NCBI GenBank assembly: GCA_030536555.1
Contig: JAUNPU010000006.1
Location: 1 to 64,000 of the forward strand
Direction of reading: 5' to 3'
DNA from: Eubacteriales bacterium
GTDB taxonomy: Bacteria > Bacillota > Clostridia > Lachnospirales > Lachnospiraceae
DNA: 64,000 nt
Positions 43,788 through 54,000 of this stretch are shown here, in pieces (within the stretch, counting starts at the first letter, position 1; each line of letters starts with the position of its first letter). Made by a program: the position numbers and the translations under genes. A model generated the notes under the pieces. It did no database searches. It was not told the origin of the DNA and worked only from the letters and a program-made list of their open reading frames with translations.

Positions 43788-45101
43788 ATGCAAAAAGGAA
43801 ACTGGAAGGCACTGCTTCCAATCGCTGTATTTTTAGTCATGTATCTCGGTCTGGGCATCCTCTTCGAGTACGTGCTGATGATTCCCATGGGATTCTACAA
43901 TATCCCCATCGTGGTTTCATTTTTAACCGCCCTGCTGGTAGCCTGCCTGCAGAACCGCAGCTTAAGCTTCGATCAGAAGCTGCAGCTGATGGCACGGGGT
44001 GTCGGTGACAAAAATATCATCACCATGATCCTGATTTTCATGACCGCCGGCATTTTCGTCGGCGTGGTCGGCCGCAGCAGCGCCGAGAGCGTGGCATACT
44101 TCCTGCTCTCCCTCATCCCTGCCCGCTACGCGGTCATCGTGCTGTTCCTGGTCAGCTGCTTCGTGTCCATCGCCATGGGTACCTCCGTGGGAACCATCAC
44201 TCTGATCACTCCCATCGGCATCGCCGTAGCCAATGGCTCCGGCTTCGACGTGGCGCTCTGCATCGGCGCAGTCATGAGCGGCGCCATGTTCGGCGATAAC
44301 CTGTCCTTCATCTCCGACACCACCATCGCCGCCTGCAACGGTCAGGGCTGTCAGATGAAAGACAAGTTCCGCGCCAACTTTGGCATTGCACTGCCCGCCG
44401 CTCTGGTAACACTGGTAATCCTGTTCCTCCGGACCGCTCAGACTGACGCTGCATCCGTCATCATGAAGGAGTACAACCTGATTCAGATCATCCCGTATCT
44501 CCTGGTTCTGACCGGCGGAATCATCGGCATCAACGTCTTCGTTGTCCTGCTGATCGGCATCCTCTCCGGCTCCCTCATCATGCTGGCAACCGGCAGTGTG
44601 GAAGCCACCGCCCTTCTCGGCAACATGGGCTCCGGCGCCGCAGGCATGTACGAGACCACCATGGTAGCCATTCTTGTCTCCGCCATCTGTGCCCTGATTC
44701 AGGAATACGGCGGCTTCACCGCCCTCCTGAACCTGACCCGCCAGGTGTTCAAGACCCGCAACAGCGGCAAGCTTGGCATGGGACTGCTGGTGGGAGCCAT
44801 GGATATCGCCACGGCAAACAACACCGTCGCTATCGTCATGGCAAACCCGATTGCACGGGAGATGGCTGAGGAATATGATATATCTCCAAAGAATGCCGCT
44901 TCCATCCTGGATACCTTCTCCTGCATCTTCCAGGGCGTGATTCCATACGGCGCCCAGATGCTGGTGGCGATCTCAGCAGCGGCAGAACTGGGTCATGAGG
45001 TGTCGGCGTTTGATGTTATGCCGAATCTGTATTATCCGTATATGCTGCTGGTTAGTTCTCTGGTATTTATATTCTTTGTGCCGGAGAAGAAACGGGCTTG
45101 A
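43788..45101 (+). CDS. Na+/H+ antiporter, NhaC-like
   Basis: 437 residues, about eleven helices. The segments AMGTSVGTITLITPIG and SGAMFGDNLSFISDTTIAA are the conserved core of the NhaC group of the ion-transporter superfamily; the second half repeats the pattern (MGAGAAGMYETTMVAILVS-like, LVGAMDIATANNTVAIVMANPIA). Some relatives exchange malate or tyrosine, so Na+/H+ exchange is the default reading and not certain. Cotranscribed with the AGCS symporter. Confidence 0.85.
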   Translation: MQKGNWKALLPIAVFLVMYLGLGILFEYVLMIPMGFYNIPIVVSFLTALLVACLQNRSLSFDQKLQLMARGVGDKNIITMILIFMTAGIFVGVVGRSSAESVAYFLLSLIPARYAVIVLFLVSCFVSIAMGTSVGTITLITPIGIAVANGSGFDVALCIGAVMSGAMFGDNLSFISDTTIAACNGQGCQMKDKFRANFGIALPAALVTLVILFLRTAQTDAASVIMKEYNLIQIIPYLLVLTGGIIGINVFVVLLIGILSGSLIMLATGSVEATALLGNMGSGAAGMYETTMVAILVSAICALIQEYGGFTALLNLTRQVFKTRNSGKLGMGLLVGAMDIATANNTVAIVMANPIAREMAEEYDISPKNAASILDTFSCIFQGVIPYGAQMLVAISAAAELGHEVSAFDVMPNLYYPYMLLVSSLVFIFFVPEKKRA

Positions 45102-45106
45102 CAGAA

Positions 45107-45193
45107 ACAATAGAAAGTACGCTGCGCGAACTTTCTATTGTCATGAATAAATGTGAGCAGCGCCGGCGAGGTTGGTCGTGGCGCTGCTCTTTT
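45107..45193. terminator. Two hairpins ending the symporter operon and facing mazG
   Basis: First, ACAATAGAAAGT / ACTTTCTATTGT, 12 perfect pairs at 45107-45141, symmetrical and without a T run. Second, GAGCAGCGCC / GGCGCTGCTC at 45155-45189, followed by TTTT on the plus strand. Together they separate the plus-strand transport operon from the minus-strand accessory island. Confidence 0.7.
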
Positions 45194-45206
45194 CCATGAT
45201 TGCTCT

Positions 45207-45566
45207 TTAAAGTTCTGTGTATTTTCCGTTATTTCCTTTTGCCTTTTCTACCGGATATTTTTCAGCATTCTTTTCCAGTTTCCTGTCAAGCGCCTCAGCA
45301 AGATCTATATCGTTCATCTGAGCAAATCGCAAAACGAAGAATAACGTATCGGCAATCTCTTCCTCAACATGCTCCCTTTTCTCCCTGTCGGCAAATAGTT
45401 CTCTCATTTGACTGCCTGATTTAAAACGAAAAATGTCCAAAAGCTCATTTGCCTCCGTCGATATCCCAATTGCAAGATCTTTCGGATTATGAAACTGATC
45501 CCAGTCCCGTTCTTCACAAAATTTCTGAACTTTTCCTGTCATAGTTGTCAGCATCTCGTCACGCAT
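45207..45566 (-). CDS. MazG-like nucleotide pyrophosphohydrolase
   Basis: 119 residues. The all-alpha NTP-PPase fold is shown by the metal-binding pattern EANELLD ... EEEIADTLFF, i.e. the paired E-x-x-E and E-x-x-D helices of the MazG/dCTPase group. The family hydrolyses non-canonical or excess nucleoside triphosphates to monophosphates. It overlaps the GIY-YIG/DUF2075 gene by 8 bases and is the last gene of the accessory operon. Nucleotide-depleting enzymes of this class occur in several phage-defence settings; here that role is inferred from neighbours. Confidence 0.85.
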   Translation of the reverse strand: MRDEMLTTMTGKVQKFCEERDWDQFHNPKDLAIGISTEANELLDIFRFKSGSQMRELFADREKREHVEEEIADTLFFVLRFAQMNDIDLAEALDRKLEKNAEKYPVEKAKGNNGKYTEL

Positions 45567-47157
45567 TATTCTTATCCTCCAGCAACGCTATATAATTGCT
45601 AAAATACTTCCGCAGTTCTTCATCACAAACATATAAATATGTTCCACGAATCCCTCTTGTCAAAAGTACATAATAAATATTTTTTACATATCCAAGCAAC
45701 TCATCATCTCCTGCTGTATTCTTTCCATTTCTATCAAAATAGTTTTCCCGTCGAACAATAAATGATCCTGTACTCCAATCATACCCCAATTCATTTCCTA
45801 TGATTACAAATGTATAATTCAAATCATATCCCTGTACAGAATGAATACAGCCAACCTCATCAATTGCCTCATTTGAATGGACCCAGCCTTCGGTACAATG
45901 ATTCCATTGCTTCTTTATACCTTCAATTTCTATATCATATCTTAACTTATCTTTTTTGCTTACCCACTCCCACGCATATCCTGCCACCATTCGTGTCAGC
46001 TTGTACTCGCATTCTTTCTGATACATTAACTGATTAAATTCAGCAAAATTCTGCACCATATAAAAGTCATAGTTTGATATCTTTTTTCTTGTCACATTCC
46101 CGGAGAACAAAGCCTCAACATAAGACATATAATTATTTCCGCCTTTTACTCTCATCTGCGTCCATAATGTATAATAACTAATCAGGCGTTTGCTTTTCTC
46201 AGCACCCAGCTTACGCTCAAACCGCACCATGTCAATTCCAGATGGTCCCACCACCTGTTGTTTATCATAAAACAATACCGGGCAATCACATTGATGAAAA
46301 ATCCAATCAAGCTCATCACTTTCCATCGGCAGTCCGATTCGTTCACATGCCTTTTTAAAAGGTCCCCTATACGAAATATTTCTGTATTGGTGAAGTCTGT
46401 GTGCCTCATCCACCAGCAAAATATCATAATGCTGTTTTGTAACATCAGAGGGTTTTATCACATCTGCAGGACAAAGACCATAAATACTTTTAAAAATAGT
46501 TTTTAGTGTCTTCCGGAGAGATGTTTGCGGTATCACAATCGCAATTTTCTTATCTCTGAACTCATCACTGTCCCGTAAATACTTCAGCAGATAGATAGCT
46601 ACAATCGTTTTTCCTGATCCCGGCATTCCATTTACAACAATATTCTGTTTGGGATTTTCCTGTATTTTCTGAAGTATTTCATCAACAGCCAGCCTTTGAT
46701 CGTCATTCAATTCCTTAAATGGAGAGTACTTAAATAAATCTGTATTTTCAATCTCTTCCAGGGAGTGTTTGACAAGCTTTTCTCTTTGTAACCTTCTCCA
46801 TAATACAGGAAACGTTTCATCATATTCGCTTTTACCAAAATATGCTTTATCAGCCATTCCAGCATTCTTATTTCGAACCTCAAAAACACCGTCTGCCGCA
46901 ATATACTGAATCAGTTTCGATTCATAATCCAACGTCACAGACAAATTGAATTTTGAAGAATATATGAAATGTACGTTTACAAAAATATCTTTATCTTTTG
47001 ATTTTTGATGTTCTGCCATACGGGTTTTTATATGATTCGACTGACCTATATATGCCTGTTTCCCATTCTCCAGAATATATAGCATCGGCCAATTCTCAAG
47101 GTAGCTCTCATCCCCGTATTGCTGGTTTACAAAGTCCCCAACTGTTACCTTAAACAT
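45559..47157 (-). CDS. GIY-YIG nuclease domain fused to a DUF2075-type helicase
   Basis: 532 residues. An N-terminal GIY-YIG domain (about 22-105) reads LYILENGKQAYIGQS with the conserved arginine in IKTRMAEH and a likely catalytic glutamate in YESKLIQY. A DUF2075/Schlafen-type P-loop helicase domain follows: NGMPGSGKTIVAIYLL near residue 175, DILLVDEAHRLHQY, and the DUF2075-typical C-terminal GCIHSVQGYDLNYTFVIIG and YVLLTRGIRGTYLYV. AT-rich. It lies 15 bases after the Gp88-like gene and overlaps the MazG-like gene. The layout suggests an ATP-driven nucleic-acid translocase carrying a nuclease. Confidence 0.85.
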   Translation of the reverse strand: MFKVTVGDFVNQQYGDESYLENWPMLYILENGKQAYIGQSNHIKTRMAEHQKSKDKDIFVNVHFIYSSKFNLSVTLDYESKLIQYIAADGVFEVRNKNAGMADKAYFGKSEYDETFPVLWRRLQREKLVKHSLEEIENTDLFKYSPFKELNDDQRLAVDEILQKIQENPKQNIVVNGMPGSGKTIVAIYLLKYLRDSDEFRDKKIAIVIPQTSLRKTLKTIFKSIYGLCPADVIKPSDVTKQHYDILLVDEAHRLHQYRNISYRGPFKKACERIGLPMESDELDWIFHQCDCPVLFYDKQQVVGPSGIDMVRFERKLGAEKSKRLISYYTLWTQMRVKGGNNYMSYVEALFSGNVTRKKISNYDFYMVQNFAEFNQLMYQKECEYKLTRMVAGYAWEWVSKKDKLRYDIEIEGIKKQWNHCTEGWVHSNEAIDEVGCIHSVQGYDLNYTFVIIGNELGYDWSTGSFIVRRENYFDRNGKNTAGDDELLGYVKNIYYVLLTRGIRGTYLYVCDEELRKYFSNYIALLEDKNNA

Positions 47158-47172
47158 CCTTTTCTCCTTTGT

Positions 47173-48009
47173 TCATCTCAATTCAGAACACACATTTTTC
47201 ATCGGAAAAGTATAACATCGTTTGCACTCTGCACAGGTTATTCTGCTGCAATCCATGTTAACCTTTTCCATTTGATCCGTTGCAATATATTTCGGCAAAG
47301 AATATTTGTCAATAATACTGATTTTGTTCTGTTCCTTCTCTGAATCATCCATCAGGCTTCCAATAATGTGCAGATTAAAATCCTCTAACCTGTATGGTTC
47401 ACGCTTCATTGGCGGCGCTTCATTCATTATCTCTTCATAGGCTTCTGCATACAGCTCTGCAAGCTTCTTTTGATCAGACAGAACATGATCTAATATTATC
47501 AGTGACTTTGTATAAGCCGAAAACACATAATCCTTTCCCTTCAATCTCAGCCTCAACGCTATTTTCATCCACTTGCGCAAGTATTCTTCCGAATAAAAAT
47601 CCCCGCTTGCATGTAAGCGAACATATATCTGCTGCCCTGGTTTTGGACGAAGTCTTTCCAGTTTTCTTACCATTTTATCAACAAAGTCATCCTGAAGCGA
47701 AAGAAACCAATTCATCTTTCTGTGTATCACAATTGCGGAATCTCTTCCCTCCCCTTTATGCATCTTTTCAACACTGATTTCATAACAGGACTTCTCACAA
47801 ATATCCGTTCTTTCAGGACATGTAAGCAGGCAGGGAAGATCAAATATTTCAAAACGTACATCATCTGCTTTTCCCAGAAAAGAATTTTTCGTACTTAACA
47901 TCTTCCCGTTTTCTTCTTTCAACAATTCTGTTCTTTCATCTGGAGAAAGCCTCATGAATGCCTCTATGGTCATACACTTCTCCAGTATTTTTCTGGTATT
48001 TTCATTCAT
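47173..48009 (-). CDS. Gp88-like cysteine-rich protein
   Basis: 278 residues. Resembles the phage 'gene product 88' family: KNSFLGK, then a CxxxC-x6-CxxxCY cluster (C60, C64, C71, C75), RLHASGDFYSEEYLRKW and VFSAYTKS. A second cluster lies at the C-terminus (C254, C259, C262, C265), giving eight cysteines that could bind zinc or an iron-sulfur centre. The biochemical role of the family is unknown. The ATG overlaps the end of the primase-helicase gene by 8 bases. Family assignment is from memory of motif pattern. Confidence 0.65.
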   Translation of the reverse strand: MNENTRKILEKCMTIEAFMRLSPDERTELLKEENGKMLSTKNSFLGKADDVRFEIFDLPCLLTCPERTDICEKSCYEISVEKMHKGEGRDSAIVIHRKMNWFLSLQDDFVDKMVRKLERLRPKPGQQIYVRLHASGDFYSEEYLRKWMKIALRLRLKGKDYVFSAYTKSLIILDHVLSDQKKLAELYAEAYEEIMNEAPPMKREPYRLEDFNLHIIGSLMDDSEKEQNKISIIDKYSLPKYIATDQMEKVNMDCSRITCAECKRCYTFPMKNVCSELR

Positions 48010-51000
48010 GTTCTTTATTCTCCTTTACGTTCTCCGTATTTCCAAACGTCAACTCCATAAGCTCCGCCGCAATCTCCCTGCTGCATACCCGCATCAGATT
48101 ATCCTCCGCATCCTCTTTCGCCAGAAAGTTCATGCTTCCATACCAGACAATCTCGTGGTCCACAATCACATAATGCTCACAGAACTCTTCTGCCAGATTC
48201 ATTTCAAATCCGGCATTTCTCATTCTTTCATGCAATTCCATCCAGTAATCGGTTCTGCCATATCCATAAGAATCCGGCTGCCAGGTAACAACCACAATAC
48301 GCAATCCCGCTTCCTGTTTCTCCTTCAGCAGACGCATCATCTCATCCACTTTATCCGCGCTGATTGCCGGGCTTGAAATGATGATTTCCTTATCTGCTTC
48401 CAGCAGATCACGCTCATATACACTCCGATATCTGTCCATATCGTAAATGGCATTTGCTTCCTGTTTTGCATTCTCGTTGCCTGAATATATTTCATATCCA
48501 ATCTGCCTGTATGCGTGCAGCCGCTTACTGTACATCCTGTCAAAAAACGGTATGTGGCTGTCCACATAATCATACACGATGACGCTGTCTTTCCCCTCGT
48601 AGTCCCGGTTCAGGCGGCCTGCATACTGCTCCACCACACCCTTTCCTGCAACCGGAGTCGCCATGATTAAGGTATCCAGTCTCGGATAATCAAATCCCTC
48701 TCCAATCAACTGTCCAGTCGCAACCAGAATCATACTTTGCTCTGGTAAAACCTGTTCCATCTGTCGTATTACTTCTCTGTGCTCCTTCCTGGAATTATCA
48801 CCGGAAAGCAAAAACACGCAGTCTGCATGTGCAAGCAATCGGTCATACAAACGCTTGGAATGGTCCTTGTACCTGGATAATACAACCGGTGTTCTGCCAT
48901 CTTTCACGCATTGAATCACGTCCCCGAGAATCATTTCATCTCTCATCTCATTGTCCCTGAGAATTGCATATGCCTCATTCGGATGCATTCGTTCCTGCTG
49001 AAATCTCGGTGCTACAGCTCTTGTAAACCTGGGATATACCAGATGCGGAATGCCCTGCTCCTCTGCCCGTTCCTTTGCTGAAAAGCGATATCGAATGGGT
49101 CCGAGAAGCATATCATTCACTTTCTCCAATCCATCCCCACGAAACGGTGTTGCGGTCACTCCATACACATATTTTGCCCGTACTTCCTGAAGCACCTGGA
49201 CAATCGTATCCGACGCAGCATGATGGCATTCATCCAGAATAACCATCCCGTATTCCTTTAATTTCGGATGAAATTCTCCTTTTTTACATAGAGAACCAAC
49301 CATCGCAATATCGATGATACCTGTAGAGGAATCATACGCCCCCTGAATCTTTCCGATCACACTTTTTCTTCTTCGGATGCGGCCGGTCGCTGTCTCATAT
49401 TCCGGCGGTTCTTCCTCAATCGCAAGGAATTCCTGCAATGCTTTCTCCCATTGCTCCATCAGAGAAGATGCCTGCAGCAGAATCAAGGTGCTCACCTTTC
49501 TCTGAGCGATCAGGTTACTTCCGACTACCGTTTTTCCAAATGCAGTAGCTGCGCTGAGTATCCCTGTATCGTGTTCCAGCATCTTTTCTACCGCCGGTAT
49601 CTGGGAAGTCCGAAGCCTTCCTGTAAATTCAACCCGTATTTCTTTCCCGGCACTTCTCTTATCCTCAATACAATATTCAATGCCCGCTTCAGCACATTTT
49701 CTGGACAATTCTTCCTGCAATCCTCGCGGAATCTCTATATAACCATTCTCATCTTTGCCAAGATATATGTATCTTGAATATGCAAAATTCGACAGCCCGA
49801 TAGCCTGATTCCTATAAAATACCGGGTTGGAACATGCCGCCAGCTCCCGTATCTGATTTTGCAGCCGCGGCTTCAGATTGGCAGTTTCAATATAAATCAC
49901 ATTCGCCAGCGTCATCTTCAGCAAGCCTTCCACATCTTCTTTATGAAACTGCCTGCTCTTCTCCCACGGTTTTTCCGTCTGACCGCTCTCTTCCTCAAGC
50001 GGATTTCTCGCTGTCCATTCCTTCACACATTGATTCAGAAATTCTTCCGTCAGTTTTTTCCTGTTTAATAATATCTCCCACTGATTTGCGTATGCATTCC
50101 AGTTTTCATCAACAAACGCACTGTTTCCCTGTTTCAATGCCTGCCCCTGCAAAGGAAGTGCAATCAGATTGCCAAGTCCTCCATCCGGAACATGATCCTG
50201 CAATGGAATCATCCGGTCATAGTAGCGAAAAGATTTCAGATTTACCGCTTCTGCACCTTTTCTCAAAAGCACCATTCCAAACTTTCTTGCCAGTGCAGCA
50301 CTCACAGGCTTCCGGAAGAAGATCCAGACATGTGCGCCCCTACCGGAACGCGAACGCTCCACCAGCGCATCGATTCCATTTAACCGGCAGATTTCTCTTA
50401 ATGCATCTACCTCTTCTTTCCAAGTATCATCTGCATTTGCAAAATCCTGTTTTTCTGCCCCTTTCTCATGGTTATCAAAATCATATACAAGGAATCGGCA
50501 GGTTCCATCCGGCAGCAGCGGATACACGCCAATCACATCCGTCCCATCTGGTTCTCTGCCCATCAGATGCCCTTTGATATCATCCTTTTCCAGCTTCGTC
50601 CACCTGCGATTTGTACAGTCAGAACATTTTATTTTCTGCCCGCTCTTCCTCGGACATCTGTACGTCCAGAAGTTATCACACTGCGGATAGTAGTTCGCTT
50701 CGCCTGTACTTTTCTTCACGGTACGCTTGCTGTAAACATCCTCCCGCCCCCAGAACATGGCAAAAAATCGCACTGCCAGATCATCAGTTATCGGAACCCT
50801 CTGAATGCGGTTGCCCTGATTGGAATCGTCATAATTCCGTTCTTCTTTCCCTGATTCAGAAGTATCATAAGAAATCCCTGCCTGATTCAGCAGATTCTGG
50901 AGATAGTTCACTCTGCTTTGCAGTCTGCTTATGGTTTGCTGTAATTCATAAATCTGCTGCTCGCTTTTGTCCATGTTATTCTTCTGTACCATCGTCTGAA

Positions 51001-51016
51001 ACTTGGCATATTTCAT
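48002..51016 (-). CDS. TOTE-type primase / SF2 helicase / PLD-like protein
   Basis: 1004 residues. A short coiled coil (about 14-46) is followed by an archaeo-eukaryotic primase domain (about 75-320): cysteine-rich zinc knuckle C113/C121/C131/C134, metal-binding DFD at 179-181 in RFLVYDFDNH and SGRGAHVW near 224-230. A linker leads to an SF2 helicase (about 465-830) with Walker A-like ATAFGKT near 491, DECH at 595-598, GVTATPFRGDG and a C-lobe with GEGFDYPRLD and QYAGRLNRD. The C-terminus (about 885-990) resembles a phospholipase-D-type nuclease, ending in VIVDHEIVWYGSMNFL, but the usual HxK of the HKD motif reads CEH. This matches the primase-helicase core of TOTE conflict systems. Four bases separate it from the UvrD-type gene. 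Confidence 0.85.
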   Translation of the reverse strand: MKYAKFQTMVQKNNMDKSEQQIYELQQTISRLQSRVNYLQNLLNQAGISYDTSESGKEERNYDDSNQGNRIQRVPITDDLAVRFFAMFWGREDVYSKRTVKKSTGEANYYPQCDNFWTYRCPRKSGQKIKCSDCTNRRWTKLEKDDIKGHLMGREPDGTDVIGVYPLLPDGTCRFLVYDFDNHEKGAEKQDFANADDTWKEEVDALREICRLNGIDALVERSRSGRGAHVWIFFRKPVSAALARKFGMVLLRKGAEAVNLKSFRYYDRMIPLQDHVPDGGLGNLIALPLQGQALKQGNSAFVDENWNAYANQWEILLNRKKLTEEFLNQCVKEWTARNPLEEESGQTEKPWEKSRQFHKEDVEGLLKMTLANVIYIETANLKPRLQNQIRELAACSNPVFYRNQAIGLSNFAYSRYIYLGKDENGYIEIPRGLQEELSRKCAEAGIEYCIEDKRSAGKEIRVEFTGRLRTSQIPAVEKMLEHDTGILSAATAFGKTVVGSNLIAQRKVSTLILLQASSLMEQWEKALQEFLAIEEEPPEYETATGRIRRRKSVIGKIQGAYDSSTGIIDIAMVGSLCKKGEFHPKLKEYGMVILDECHHAASDTIVQVLQEVRAKYVYGVTATPFRGDGLEKVNDMLLGPIRYRFSAKERAEEQGIPHLVYPRFTRAVAPRFQQERMHPNEAYAILRDNEMRDEMILGDVIQCVKDGRTPVVLSRYKDHSKRLYDRLLAHADCVFLLSGDNSRKEHREVIRQMEQVLPEQSMILVATGQLIGEGFDYPRLDTLIMATPVAGKGVVEQYAGRLNRDYEGKDSVIVYDYVDSHIPFFDRMYSKRLHAYRQIGYEIYSGNENAKQEANAIYDMDRYRSVYERDLLEADKEIIISSPAISADKVDEMMRLLKEKQEAGLRIVVVTWQPDSYGYGRTDYWMELHERMRNAGFEMNLAEEFCEHYVIVDHEIVWYGSMNFLAKEDAEDNLMRVCSREIAAELMELTFGNTENVKENKEHE

Positions 51017-51019
51017 AGG

Positions 51020-54000
51020 TTACTCTTCCTCAAAGACTTCTCTGTCAGGGTGTTCAAGATATACTTTTAACTTCTTCAATTCTGCCACTGTTATCATTTC
51101 TTCATAATGATTTCCTTTATATGTCTGATGAAGCACCGGGTAATTTCCTTTTGTCTTCAATATGTAGTGATTCGCAATCAGCCATTCGATGATTGCCCGT
51201 ACATCAGCTTTGGCAAGATGTTTTAAACCACCATATTCCCCGCACAGATTCAAAGCATTATCACTGATTTTTTTATTCTCGTACCCGCAAAGTACCCCTA
51301 CAAGAACCGTTATTCCAAAATATTTACTGGCACTCACTTGTTCTAAACCATTTAAAATTTTGAATACTGTAATATAAAGATCCTGTTCTTTATAGTATAC
51401 TTTCTCATCCTGATTTGCTTTTCCAACAGGCTCCGTTTTAGCTGTTTTCCTATCCGAAGCAACGTTGAATCTTTCCACACTGTTTGCATTTTGGGGTGCC
51501 TCTGGATTTGGACTGTCATTCAGAGAATTGCTCTTCGGAGGAATATCTCTTCCACTAAGCATTTTAACCGGCTCTGCCTTATCTGGTGTCAGGTTTAATA
51601 GCTTATAATAGTCTTTACTCCAAATAATTTTATCACATCCGGTTTTATCCTTTTTATAATTGGTACATCCAAGAAAATACTGACCATCCTTAGTCGGTTT
51701 TACAATCAGATATCCATCCCTGCATTTGTCACACTTCATAATCGACAGTTTTCCTGCTGTGTATTCATTCGACATATAACCACACACTTCTGGCTCATTT
51801 GTACAGATATAAAGCCGTAATCCATAGGCTTTTTTATACTTAAACTGAAGCGGATATCCACAAATAGGGCAGGATTTCCTTAATATTTTCTGACTGCTTT
51901 CGTCTTCGTTCCAGTTACCTTTCAAAACTACATTTTTATAATCTTTTTTTATTTCAAGCAAAAATTCCGATGGATTTTGCTCTGGCGCAATGAAGTAGAC
52001 CCTGTTCTTTGTTCTTGTCATTGCAACATAAAACAATCGACGCTCCTCAGCATAATCAATCGACCGATTACCTTTTATCACAAAAGCAAGTACCGGATCA
52101 TCTTCGATTTTGGATGGAAATCCATATGTTTCATTACGTCCATTGACTACAATAACATTGTCATATCCAAGTCCTTTTGACATATGAACTGTCATAAATG
52201 TAATGTCCAATTTCGGATATTTTACGGACTTAATCTTATTTCCACGGTTAATGTATTCAAACAATCCCGACTTTTCAAGCATATCCCCGTCAAACCCGTA
52301 TCTTCCAAGTAATAATATCGTTCCATCCTCGGGTTTGCCTGCTGTCCGATTCATTTCAACAATGTGATTTAACGCCGTCTCCACTGCATATGCCGTAGCA
52401 TAATTCACACCACTTCGTCGATCGCCATTTGGAGATTTATAAGTGCTGTCATACGTATATATGATAACCGGATCCTGAATTTTCTTTGGAGAAACAAGTG
52501 TTTTTGTAATCTGATGCGGATTCTTCTGAATAAAGTTTCCGGCTATATCAATTACTTCCTGTGAGTTACGATATGTCTTAACAATTTTCAAAAGTTTTGC
52601 ATACCCCATCCTCTCCTCAAATTTTGTAAATAAGGAGATATCAGAACCACTGAACGCATAAATAGACTGCCAGTCATCACCAACTGCAATAATCTTTGCA
52701 TCCGTCACTTCCGCAAGTGCCGTTGTCAGATCAAAGCGTTGTTTTGAAATATCCTGATATTCATCCACAATAATATACTTAAAATTCAACTTTTGCTTCA
52801 TTTCCTTTACTTCACGAAGCACTCTTGCCGATTCATTAATCATGTCTTCAAAATCCACTGCATGATTCTTCTTCAAATATCTTTCATATTCCAAATAACA
52901 ATCCTGACAGATATCCAGGAATAGACGGGAACGTACATTTTGAGTAGAATGATACATCCTGTTGAACTCATCCGCAGTATATCCATTAGTTTTAAAATTA
53001 GCAATAAATCTGCAAATCAGATTCACAAGCTTTCGGATATACTTGGTTTCCTCAGAGGAAATCAGCTTTTTCATAATTTCCTGATTGGAGCGTGGCACCA
53101 AAACAAACCCGGCATCTTCCAACTTTTCTTTCAAATGCTCGGTTAATGGTCTGCCATCATTGTATTCAGAAAATGTATATAACATCTGTGTTCCATGCTT
53201 TTTATGCAGCAGAACTTTATCATTAATAGCATCTTTATAAGCTGCTAATTGCTCCAGCGTATATCGATCATTCTGACCATCTTCCGTAATTCCAAAATGC
53301 TCGATATATGCAACTTTTTCTCCCTGTCTAATAATAAAATCCGGTGTATAAGGTTTACGTGCATATTCAATATTATATTGATAGATTGGCTCATACTCAT
53401 ACTCAATACTGTTAAGATACAGATAATTGGCAATCTCAACTTCCTGATGCGAACGCAGAATCTCATTCTGTATTGTGACTTTCTTCTTCGTTCTTGTATC
53501 AACCACCTGACATTTAAATTCATCCAAATCGCTCCGCATAGTAGCAAAATTTGACTTTGCTATTTTATTAAAAAACGCATTAAGCTCATTGCCCTCATAT
53601 GGTGCATCAAAATATACTGCAAAAAACCGGATAAGATTATTAACCAGTGTCTCATTTGTCAAAATTGAATTTTTAAAATAATACTGCAGTACAAAATACA
53701 GCTTTGAGCCATCTACAATATTCAAATTTTCCGGATCATTCATATGAAGCACTGCGTTTCCCGTAGCATGGAATGTCGCTATTGGACAGTCAATCTTTAA
53801 GTCCTTCTGTATCTTCTCTTTCAGTTCTCCGACAGCTTTATTCGTAAACGAGATAACAAGAATATCTCTGGGATTGATATTCTTCTTCTCTACAAGATAT
53901 TTCACCTTTGCAGCTACCGTCGTTGTCTTTCCAGCACCCGCACCGGCAATCACAAGGCAATAATCCTCATCGGTTAATACTACGCGGCGCTGATCTTCAT

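Noticed and set aside
42545-43888. Long open frame antisense to the AGCS symporter
   Set aside because: It mirrors the codon pattern of a well-supported transporter gene, has no family motifs and no ribosome site.
45107-45141. Perfect 12-base inverted repeat considered as a mobile-element end
   Set aside because: No transposase, no second copy and no target duplication; an end-of-operon hairpin explains it.
47173-48009. Gp88-like gene considered as evidence of a prophage
   Set aside because: No integrase, capsid, terminase, tail or lysis genes are nearby, and the gene overlaps a bacterial-type operon neighbour.
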